Source: Methanosphaera sp. rholeuAM74
Lineage (GTDB): Archaea > Methanobacteriota > Methanobacteria > Methanobacteriales > Methanobacteriaceae
Assembly (NCBI GenBank): GCA_003266075.1
Contig: MUZZ01000284.1
Location: 1-6,567, forward strand
DNA: 6,567 bases
Direction: 5' to 3'
The position numbers were made by a program, and so were the translations under genes. The notes under the pieces are model-generated. The model was not told the origin of the DNA and searched no databases. It saw nothing but the letters and a program-made list of their open reading frames with translations. Below are positions 1 through 6,100 of the stretch, one piece after another; positions within the stretch are counted from its first letter, which is position 1; each line of letters begins with the position of its first letter.

Positions 1-660
1 AAAAACATTAAAAAAGACTCTATAATAATTGATGGAATTGAATACTCTGGGATTATTGAAAATCAAGAAATATCTAATCAGATGTACCCAGATGAAGCCA
101 CCTTAATTAACAATTGTACACTTAATTATCCTTCACAGGATATGTGGGATGCTGGAATAATGTCCTTTGATTATCCATTATATATAAACAATAGTTTAAT
201 CAATACAGGATTAATGTTGGTAAAAGATACAGTTATAAACTCCTCAGTTGTAAATGGTTATATATTGGAGGATCAAAAAATAATATTTTATAATTCTACA
301 TTAAATTCAACAATAGACTGTACGGGAAATATAATTATTGATGCTAATTGTGTTATTGGAGAAAATTTCAATTCTGTTGGTTCAGCTACAATAGATACTA
401 ATAAAACTGAAGTAATAGAATTAGTTGAAGAGACCAATATTAAAATGGGAATATATAATTTCGATAAAACATTTGAAAATACTACAATTACAAGTGAAAT
501 GATTATCACAAATTATGGGATAACAAATAATGCAAACATGGAAATCATTAACTGTACTATAAAAGAGATTTACTTAGTTAATAATGGTAATCTTACATTG
601 CGAGACCTTGAAATAGGGAGTGATGTTAGAATGCCTTTTATTAGAAGTATTGCTATTTGA
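1..660 (+). CDS. C-terminal part of an adhesin-like surface protein, beta-helix type (5' end outside window)
   Basis: The frame is open from the first base, so the ATG at 82 is only an internal methionine; 219 residues are visible. They are rich in Asn, Thr, Ser and Ile and carry loose repeats of the style NCTLN, NSSVVN, NSTLNSTID, NTTIT, NNANMEIINCTI and NNGNLTL, with many N-x-S/T sequons. This pattern is typical of right-handed parallel beta-helix adhesin-like proteins (the Asn/Thr-rich large proteins) of Methanosphaera and Methanobrevibacter, which are secreted and surface exposed. No signal peptide can be seen because the N-terminus is missing. The protein ends soon after a repeat (RDLEIGSDVRMPFIRSIAI, then TGA) with no Ig-like domain, membrane anchor or wall-binding region, so it may be a C-terminally truncated relic. 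A naturally short member of the family is the alternative. Function as an adhesin is inferred from family style only. Confidence 0.7.
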   Translation, partial: KNIKKDSIIIDGIEYSGIIENQEISNQMYPDEATLINNCTLNYPSQDMWDAGIMSFDYPLYINNSLINTGLMLVKDTVINSSVVNGYILEDQKIIFYNSTLNSTIDCTGNIIIDANCVIGENFNSVGSATIDTNKTEVIELVEETNIKMGIYNFDKTFENTTITSEMIITNYGITNNANMEIINCTIKEIYLVNNGNLTLRDLEIGSDVRMPFIRSIAI

Positions 661-690
661 AAAATTTGATTCAATGTTGATGTCAAAATC

Positions 691-697
691 TTTTTTT
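691..697 (+). terminator. Oligo-T terminator after the beta-helix adhesin fragment
   Basis: A run of seven T begins 31 bases after the TGA at 658-660, and a second run of six T follows at 723-728. A weak 5-bp stem (TTTGA at 665-669 with TCAAA at 683-687) lies just upstream. Archaeal RNA polymerase terminates at oligo-T on the non-template strand without needing a strong hairpin, so this is a reasonable end for the upstream transcript. Confidence 0.4.
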
Positions 698-701
698 CTT
701 T

Positions 702-720
702 AGTAACACTTTTTATGTTA
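702..720. promoter_or_regulatory. Inverted TAACA-N7-TGTTA motif, outermost site of the cluster
   Basis: The arms TAACA (704-708) and TGTTA (716-720) are exact reverse complements separated by seven bases. The left arm belongs to a GTAACA core at 703-708 that recurs at 731-736 and 759-764, exactly 28 bp apart each time, and again at 806-811. It may be a weaker site for the same protein as the larger repeats downstream. It also lies close to the end of the upstream gene, so its role is uncertain. Confidence 0.35.
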
Positions 721-727
721 TCTTTTT

Positions 728-751
728 TGTGTAACATATTTTCTATTACAT
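728..751. promoter_or_regulatory. Operator-like 24-bp repeat, copy 1 (upstream of the TATA element)
   Basis: The sequence starts TGTGTAACATA and ends TATTACAT. It matches the copy at 803-826 in 21 of 24 positions. Inside it the half-sites TGTAACA (730-736) and TATTACA (744-750, complement TGTAATA) form an imperfect dyad centred near 740, the form expected for a site bound by a dimeric helix-turn-helix protein. It lies about 25-45 bp upstream of the presumed TATA element of the ATPase gene. Binding is inferred. Confidence 0.5.
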
Positions 752-756
752 CTTCT

Positions 757-766
757 ATGTAACACA
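757..766. promoter_or_regulatory. Single TATGTAACAC-type half-site between the two 24-bp repeats
   Basis: ATGTAACACA carries the same GTAACA core (759-764), exactly 28 bp after the core of copy 1 (731-736). It has no clear partner arm and may be a half-site that helps cooperative binding, or chance in AT-rich DNA. Confidence 0.35.
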
Positions 767-773
767 TTTATGA

Positions 774-784
774 TTATATAATAT
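774..784 (+). promoter_or_regulatory. Probable TATA element of the ATPase gene
   Basis: TTATATAATAT is the best archaeal TATA-like match upstream of the gene. Transcription would start near 805, giving a leader of about 50 bases before the ATG at 856. The alternative, CTTATATT near 816, would place the start beyond the ribosome site and is less likely. Operator-like repeats flank the element on both sides (728-751 and 803-826), an arrangement suited to repression of TBP/TFB or polymerase binding. Confidence 0.45.
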
Positions 785-802
785 GAAAAAGATTATATGT
801 AT

Positions 803-826
803 TGTGTAACATAACTTATATTACAT
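803..826. promoter_or_regulatory. Operator-like 24-bp repeat, copy 2 (over the presumed transcription start)
   Basis: This is the second copy of the repeat at 728-751 (21/24 identical, including all 11 bases of TGTGTAACATA and all 8 of TATTACAT apart from the variable centre). The dyad half-sites are at 805-811 and 819-825. The two copies lie 75 bp apart, close to seven helical turns, so proteins on both would face the same side of the DNA. This copy would cover the start of transcription predicted from the TATA element at 774-784, which fits a repressor site. Confidence 0.5.
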
Positions 827-842
827 AATACTACTATTATAT

Positions 843-848
843 GGGGTG
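843..848 (+). promoter_or_regulatory. Ribosome binding site deciding the ATPase start at 856
   Basis: GGGGTG matches the GGAGGTG core complementary to the archaeal 16S 3' end and lies 7 bases before the ATG at 856. The ATG at 841 lies within this stretch and has no ribosome site upstream (only ACTACTATTAT). Translation therefore most likely starts at 856, making the protein 395 rather than 400 residues. Confidence 0.65.
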
Positions 849-855
849 CTTTATA

Positions 856-2043
856 ATGTCAAATCTACCATGGGCAGACAGTAAAAAATTAGATGAAAAG
901 GACTTTTATAATCGTGAACAGGAAATCAATAATCTCTCAAATATATTGGATTCAACTGGTGAATCTCATGCTCCTAAAATACTATTAACTGGGATACGTC
1001 GTGTGGGAAAAACAGTACTACTAAACAGGATAAAAGATATAATGGATGAAGATTATCTTGTAATAAATATGGATTTTAGCATGTCACAGACATATCAGAA
1101 GAACAATATGTCAATAGAGGGATTACTGGACTACTACTATAATCAGATCATCAAAGAATCTAAAAGACGTAAATTAAACACATTAGACTCTAAAATCAAT
1201 AAATTCCTAAAATCCAATAATTTCAAGTTAAAAGATGTTTTAAGCTTCGAACACATACCTATACCTGTGATTACTTCAAAAAGGGATTTGAATAAGTATA
1301 TAGAATTCGTCTTTAATCTACCAGAAAAGATATATGAAAAGAATAAGGACAAGATTAAGGGTGTAATAATAATCATTGACGAATTTCAGATTATAAAAGA
1401 AATCGGTAATTATCTAGAATCATTTCTATGGGTCTTTAGGGGATATATTACAGGACAACCGAACATTGCTTATATATTATCTGGGTCAATGAGTCTTCAG
1501 GATAACTTAATCTCTGAAATTGCTGGGTTAAATGGTGTATTTGGTGGTGGTATGATTACTATACACGTAAACCCATTTACAAAAGAGACGACTAGAAAGT
1601 ATCTTGAAGAAAAAGCTCCTGAAATTATGTTTACTGATGATGGCTTTGAAAGGTTTTACAAGTGTACTTCTGGCATTCCAGCCTATATTAATATTTTTGG
1701 AAGACTTTTGCCGTCAGGTGTTGTTTTAGATGAAAGGGGGGTAGTTGAGAATTTTGATAATAACTTACCAATGATTATAACTCATTTAATTAATCAGTGG
1801 AATAGGCTCACTATTAAAGAAAAGGATATTATCATAGAATTACTTGATAAGCCGTTGAAAAGGATTGAATTGGCAGATAATTTGGGTGTTAAGAGTGGTT
1901 CACTTGGTGGTAAGCTTAATAATCTTATTAATCAGGGCTTAATTAGTAATGTTAATGGTAAATATGAAGTTACTGCATTACTGTTGAAACGTTGGCTTAT
2001 ACTTGAATATGAAAAGAACAATATTTACCCATATAAGATATAA
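856..2043 (+). CDS. Archaeal-type P-loop ATPase with C-terminal winged helix-turn-helix
   Basis: The 395-residue protein belongs to the archaeal ATPase family (ATPase_2, Pfam PF01637 type, STAND-like AAA-related). The N-terminal FYNREQEI box precedes the Walker A motif GIRRVGKT at residues 46-53. Walker B is VIIIIDE, with Asp175-Glu176. An SGSM segment (209-212) sits at the sensor-1-like position, and GIPAYI (from 273) resembles the family's lid motif. A winged-helix region covers about 316-390 (KEKDIIIELL ... ELADNLGVKSGSLGGKLNNLINQGLI). No signal peptide or membrane segment is visible, so it is cytoplasmic. Known members bind and hydrolyse ATP, but their cellular roles are mostly unknown; the fused winged helix suggests DNA binding or regulation. 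The gene stands alone and ends in a double stop (TAATAG). The operator-like repeats in its promoter could be its own binding sites, which is inference. Confidence 0.9.
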   Translation: MSNLPWADSKKLDEKDFYNREQEINNLSNILDSTGESHAPKILLTGIRRVGKTVLLNRIKDIMDEDYLVINMDFSMSQTYQKNNMSIEGLLDYYYNQIIKESKRRKLNTLDSKINKFLKSNNFKLKDVLSFEHIPIPVITSKRDLNKYIEFVFNLPEKIYEKNKDKIKGVIIIIDEFQIIKEIGNYLESFLWVFRGYITGQPNIAYILSGSMSLQDNLISEIAGLNGVFGGGMITIHVNPFTKETTRKYLEEKAPEIMFTDDGFERFYKCTSGIPAYINIFGRLLPSGVVLDERGVVENFDNNLPMIITHLINQWNRLTIKEKDIIIELLDKPLKRIELADNLGVKSGSLGGKLNNLINQGLISNVNGKYEVTALLLKRWLILEYEKNNIYPYKI

Positions 2044-2059
2044 TAGTTTATAAGTATCT

Positions 2060-2079
2060 TTATCATCTAAGAATGATAA
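2060..2079. terminator. 7-bp hairpin in the convergent gap between the ATPase and stress protein genes
   Basis: TTATCAT (2060-2066) and ATGATAA (2073-2079) are perfect complements around a 6-base loop. The hairpin lies 17 bases after the ATPase stop and about 46 bases after the stop of the gene on the minus strand. On the minus strand a short T run (complement of 2091-2095) precedes it. It may help end transcription from either side, but the stem is AT-only and weak. Confidence 0.35.
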
Positions 2080-2102
2080 TTAATCTGTATAAAAAGAGAA
2101 AT

Positions 2103-2123
2103 GGTGGGGGTTAATTGGGGTGG
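2103..2123 (+). repeat. G-rich mirror repeat between convergent genes
   Basis: The plus strand reads GGTGGGGG, TTAATT, GGGGTGG: the two G-rich arms are mirror images around a palindromic centre. There are four G tracts (2, 5, 4 and 2 bases), enough for at most a two-layer quadruplex. It lies in the presumed 3' untranslated region of the ATPase mRNA, and its C-rich complement lies just after the stress protein stop. It stands out from the AT-rich surroundings; no function is known. Confidence 0.4.
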
Positions 2124-2125
2124 TT

Positions 2126-2578
2126 TTATTTGTTAGGACATGTTGGTACCATTAGTACTGGTACTTTTGAAATCCTAATTGTTTTTTCTGTTACACTTCC
2201 CAGTAGGAATCTGTCTATGATGTGTTTTCCACTAGACGTCATGATTATGAGGTCTACATTTTCTTTTTCTGCTACTTTTTGTATGGCTTCTACTGGATGT
2301 CCCTCAACGGTCATAGTTACTATATTAAATTCTGTTTCTAGGTCACTTTCTCGTATTATGTCGGCTACTTTTTGTGTTATTAAGCTTGAATGTTCATCAA
2401 AGTCTACTTCATCATTTTCTATTGTTTCTTCTGGCACACTTGTTAGTCTTTTACTGTCTACAACGTTTAATATGAATATTTCACTTCCTTCTTGTTTTGC
2501 TATGGCTACGGCGTATTTAATTACTTTTTCCGAGTTGGTTGATCCATCAATTGGCAATAATATTTTTTTGAATATCAT
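2126..2578 (-). CDS. Universal stress protein, UspA family
   Basis: The 150-residue single-domain protein has the standard Usp length. It opens with FKKILLPIDGS, where Asp11 is the conserved adenine/ribose-side acid, has the mid-protein V-x-G-x-P motif (VEGHPVEAI, 91-99), and ends with the nucleotide loop TSSG(9x)GS (114-128) followed by VPVLMVP. In ATP-binding Usp proteins the loop is G-2x-G-9x-G-S/T; here the first Gly is Thr114 while Gly117, Gly127 and Ser128 are kept, so nucleotide binding is likely but not certain. Such proteins are cytoplasmic dimers linked to stress survival. The start is supported by GGGAG at 2586-2590, seven bases before the ATG. The gene converges with the ATPase and diverges from the membrane protein gene, so it is probably transcribed alone. 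Confidence 0.93.
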   Translation of the reverse strand: MIFKKILLPIDGSTNSEKVIKYAVAIAKQEGSEIFILNVVDSKRLTSVPEETIENDEVDFDEHSSLITQKVADIIRESDLETEFNIVTMTVEGHPVEAIQKVAEKENVDLIIMTSSGKHIIDRFLLGSVTEKTIRISKVPVLMVPTCPNK

Positions 2579-2585
2579 CTTTATT

Positions 2586-2621
2586 CTCCCTTTTTTATCT
2601 GGTTATTCATCACTATTTATA
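2586..2621 (-). promoter_or_regulatory. Ribosome site and possible TATA element of the stress protein gene
   Basis: Read on the minus strand, GGGAG (2590-2586) lies seven bases before the ATG. TATAAATA (2621-2614) is a candidate TATA element that would give a leader of only about 15 bases. An alternative AT-rich element around 2638-2650 (ATTATTTAAA) would give a leader of about 40 bases. The ribosome site is convincing; the choice of TATA element is not settled. Confidence 0.45.
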
Positions 2622-2676
2622 ATTATGTTTTTTGTTTTTTAAATAATTTATTACAAAATCCTTAATTTTAGGTATG

Positions 2677-2722
2677 CCAAAATTTTATATTCTATGAAAA
2701 ATATATACATTATTATAGGAGA
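2677..2722 (+). promoter_or_regulatory. Promoter and ribosome site of the 124-residue membrane protein gene
   Basis: TTTTATAT (2683-2690) preceded by CCAAAA (from 2678) fits an archaeal BRE plus TATA box, with a start of transcription expected near 2710. AGGAGA (2717-2722) lies eight bases before the ATG at 2731. A second AT-rich stretch (AAAATATATACA, 2699-2710) lies too close to the ribosome site to be the main TATA box. Confidence 0.5.
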
Positions 2723-2730
2723 ATAATCTA

Positions 2731-3105
2731 ATGAATTTAATAAATGAAGTATGTGCCTATTCTATAATGCTATTAATGATACTTGCACTAATATTTATAC
2801 CCAAAGCCATCTCAGAGTACAGGGGACTGCTTAAAACCACGGGGGATGCATTTACTGGTATGCCCAAACCCAGAAATCGCTGGCGTCACGGACTCGACCC
2901 AATTGTATTCGTAATTTCATGCATAACTATAATTCCAATCCTGGTGGTAGTCGAAGAACAAATCCAGAAGAGTTTCGGATTAGCTGCTGCAGCCCTAACA
3001 CTTGCAGTCATAGTACTACCCTTTATAGTATGCTCACGCATCCTCTCAAAGAGAAATCAGGCAAAAATAGATGCAATGGATGATGAACAAAAATATCGTT
3101 ATTAA
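2731..3105 (+). CDS. Small three-helix membrane protein of unknown function
   Basis: I do not recognise this 124-residue protein. It has three hydrophobic segments suited to membrane helices at about residues 8-26, 56-74 and 82-104. A hydrophilic loop between the first two is rich in Arg, Lys and Pro (GDAFTGMPKPRNRWRHGLDP, 38-57), and the C-terminus is charged (SKRNQAKIDAMDDEQKYRY). By the positive-inside rule the basic loop and the basic start of the tail (SRILSKRNQ) cannot both be cytoplasmic with exactly three helices unless one segment is re-entrant, or topology is N-out with the loop inside and the tail outside; this is unresolved. The start has a good ribosome site (AGGAGA, 2717-2722). 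It diverges from the stress protein gene and converges on the giant adhesin gene with a gap of 50 bases. Its GC content (29 of 60 bases at 2941-3000) is far above that of the ATPase gene. Confidence 0.75.
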   Translation: MNLINEVCAYSIMLLMILALIFIPKAISEYRGLLKTTGDAFTGMPKPRNRWRHGLDPIVFVISCITIIPILVVVEEQIQKSFGLAAAALTLAVIVLPFIVCSRILSKRNQAKIDAMDDEQKYRY

Positions 3106-3157
3106 AAAAAAGGGGAATGCATGGATAAAATCCTTCACAGGACTAATACCACGCATC
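3104..3157 (-). terminator. Hairpin plus oligo-T terminator of the giant adhesin gene, overlapping its stop codon
   Basis: Read on the minus strand, an outer 9-bp stem (3157-3149 with 3124-3116, two G-U pairs) encloses a 4x4 internal loop and an inner 6-bp stem (AGTCCT 3144-3139 with AGGATT 3134-3129, one G-U pair) capped by GTGA, a GNRA-type tetraloop. CCCC and then eight T (3111-3104) follow directly. The stem begins inside the TGA stop codon (3156-3158), and the T run lies opposite the stop codon of the convergent membrane protein gene. It resembles a bacterial intrinsic terminator, though in archaea the T run alone may suffice. Confidence 0.6.
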
Positions 3158-6100
3158 ATAAAATTTTCTTGGTCAGTTTCGTATTTGTCTTTGTGCTTGC
3201 ATATGCATTTGCGTTTTTCATCATCACAGTAACGTCATATATTCCCTCATGCAGGGCTTTGACGCTTGTATTGATGTCTATTATTCCATTTCTAACTTCA
3301 AAGTATTTAGTATTATTCTTGCTGTCCTTTTGTGTGATTCCATTGATTTTGAATGCCACGCTTACCGGAATGCCTATTCTTTCGCCATTACCGTCAAGTA
3401 TTCGGCCAGTGATATGTACGGTATTATCTGTTGTCGTGCTGTTGTTAAGTTCCAATCTCACAGGTGTTTTCTCCACTGTCAAGGTCTCATTTGCTTCACA
3501 TCTAGGATAGTTCCTGTCGATGTATACTGCAGTAACCGTGTAGTTTCTGGCCTTGTACGATTCAGGTATCGTGAAGGTGTATGTAGCAGTATTATTTTTG
3601 ACATCCACAAATATGGTCTCATTTTTCTTGTTTTTAATTGTTTGGCCGTTGATTTTGAATATCACCTGTCCGAAGTTTACCCTGAGGTTGTTGTCCTCCA
3701 GTTTAACCGTGAATGTTACACTATCCTTGAGCTGTGCGGTATTGTTATTAATAGTCAATGACATGTTCATGGATCTTCTGCTGACGATAAGCATTGACTC
3801 TGACCTCGTCGGATTGTAGATATCCTTAAAGCCTGAGTATACCGCCGTTATATCGTAGTATGTATTTCTCCAGCTTATCGGAACAGTAAAGTTAAGCACT
3901 GCCGTTGAATTATGCACGTCTGCCTGGTATGGGTCACCCCATGCATCCCTGATTGTCATACCGTTAATCTTGAATATGACGTATCCGGAGTTCACAGTCC
4001 TTTCGTACACATCGAATACTTGTGCCTTCAATTCTATGGTGGTGCCTGCCATTGTGGAAACTTCATCCACAGTCATGTAAGTCTCGAGAACTTCACTGTT
4101 TACTTCCACGTTCACAGGCTTTGCCTCTACTTTCTGGTCGCCCTCGTATTCGACTGTAATGTTCTTGTACTCGGGTGGTATGTCAAGTGTTATCTCTGAT
4201 GAGCTTCCGTTTATGCTTATCTTGTCTATGACGTTTCCTTCTTGGTCCTTGATTATTATGCTGCCGTTGGCTAGTGGGACGTCACTGTCGATGAAGAGGA
4301 CGTTCTGTCCCGTGGAGTCCTGTGTGACTTCAACAGTTACGTTTGCCTCTATAGGAGGAATCTCTATAGGGACACTGATTTCACCACTTTCCTGTCCTTC
4401 TGCATCAATTCTGATACTGGAATTTCCCGTAGTGGTATCCACGGGCAGGATTATAGTACCGTTTTCATCACTTTTTGCAGTAATAATCGTACCATTTGGC
4501 AGAGTAATGTTTACCTCGGCGTTTGCCATTGTTTCATTCGTGTCTTCGTCTTTCAGGGTAATGTTCAGCGTTGTGTTTTCAGGGTTTTCATCTGCTATCT
4601 CAACGCTTGCCTTAACTTGTCTTGGACGTATGGTCGCATTTTCTAGTTTGTATGTTGATGGGTAGTAGTCGTCGTTTCCCTCGAAGTTCATCACTATCGT
4701 GTAGTCTCCAGGCTCTTCGATTGGCAGGTCTGCTGTTATTATCGAATACCATTTGAGCATTTCACGGTCAAGGAGCGTCCCATCGGAGAGGGTTATGTTG
4801 ATGTACCCCGTGTATATCGGAAGGTTTTCAGTCAGGTCCTTGACGTATATCAGCAGCTTGACGTTTCCCACGGTATTGTTTCTTAGCGAGTAGACTATCT
4901 CTGTATATCGCTTTTCGACGTTGATTTCCATGGTAATATTTGCCGGATTATTGTTTTCGTCCCCCATATATGCTATGCATATGGTCTGATTCGTCTTGGA
5001 AAGCAGGGGTTTTAGAATGGCGTAGTCGTCTGTAGTGTTTTCTGCCTTGAGTGTGCCGTTTTCATCAAGGAGGATTATCTTGGCATCCCTGATATTGGAA
5101 TTGAATGCATCATCCATCACTGAGGCTTTAAGCTGTGTAGCCTGGTATGTGGCGTTAAGTATTTCAGCTTCGAGTCTCGTGTTTCTTTTCTGGATGTTGA
5201 ATGAGTAATCCATTGATGATGCAGCATATTTCCCATCCCCTCCAAACTCGAGTTTCACGCTTTTTTGGCCGGCTGGTAGGTCGACTTTGAATCGGGCGTA
5301 GCCTTTATCGTCGGTGACATTTGTTAGGGTCATATTATCCTGTGTCGTCAGTGTAAGTGTCCTGTTTGCTATCGGTGTTTGGTCAACATCATCAGTCAAT
5401 GCTACAGTCAGTGTAGTGTTCATGTACGTGTTGTTTGTATAGTTTGCCGATAGCTTTGTAGGCCTGGTCATGACTTCAACATCGGATAATTTATAGCTAC
5501 TTCCATTGTACTTGGCCGTCTGACTGAATGTGAATGTGAAGTTATGCAATCCTTTAGGGGTCACATTTAATTTCACAAGATTTTCACCAGTACTGTTAAG
5601 ATTAACTTTCTTGTGTAATGTGCCGTCTATGATTATGTCCAGTCTTGCGTCTTTGACTGGCTTATCCTCTGTCACATCAAGTACACTGACTTCCACAACC
5701 ACATCTTCGACCATGCTTTGAGTGACTTCTGCCTCGATGGAGACATTTCTCCTGTAGACTCGGACTGTGGACGTGTTATCTGACTGCTTATAAGTGTCAG
5801 TCTCTGCCGTTGTGACGTTGATGAGGTTATCGCCAACAGGAAGCTGGATTTGGATCGGCGTCTGTGTCATAGTTTCTGCCACGCTCTTGTCAGGCAGGAT
5901 CACCTTGACGGGTGAGGTTATCTTTTCAGCAGTTTCATCCACCAGTTCCACGCTTATGACTGTATTGTCCACGGTATCGTTAAGTACTGTGAGCTTAGAG
6001 TATACGGTGACCTTCTCAACATTTATGCTTATCTCTGTTTCGGATTCCCTGTATGTCTGGTTTCCTTTGTATGTGACTGTTATCTTGTTTGTTCCTGCTG

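Noticed and set aside
570..767. Minus-strand open frame of 65 codons across the end of the first adhesin and the spacer.
   Set aside because: It has no recognisable domain or convincing ribosome site and overlaps both coding DNA and the motif cluster.
702..826. The motif cluster as a CRISPR array.
   Set aside because: Only two longer copies exist, the unit is short, the spacing is not that of repeat-spacer units, and no cas genes are nearby.
2189..2196. TGTTACAC in the stress protein gene (and another near 3714-3721) as further copies of the promoter motif.
   Set aside because: Both lie inside coding sequence and arise from Val-Thr codon pairs; neither has the dyad partner seen in the 24-bp repeat.
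2115..2642. Plus-strand open frame of 175 codons covering the stress protein gene.
   Set aside because: The minus strand encodes a complete, well-matched Usp protein; the plus frame is its shadow.
3121..3510. Open frame on the plus strand (129 residues, hydrophobic) preceded by AGGGGA, just downstream of the membrane protein gene.
   Set aside because: Nearly all of it lies antisense to the giant adhesin, its hydrophobicity follows from Thr/Asn-rich codons read backwards, and the purine stretch is the complement of the adhesin's terminator region.
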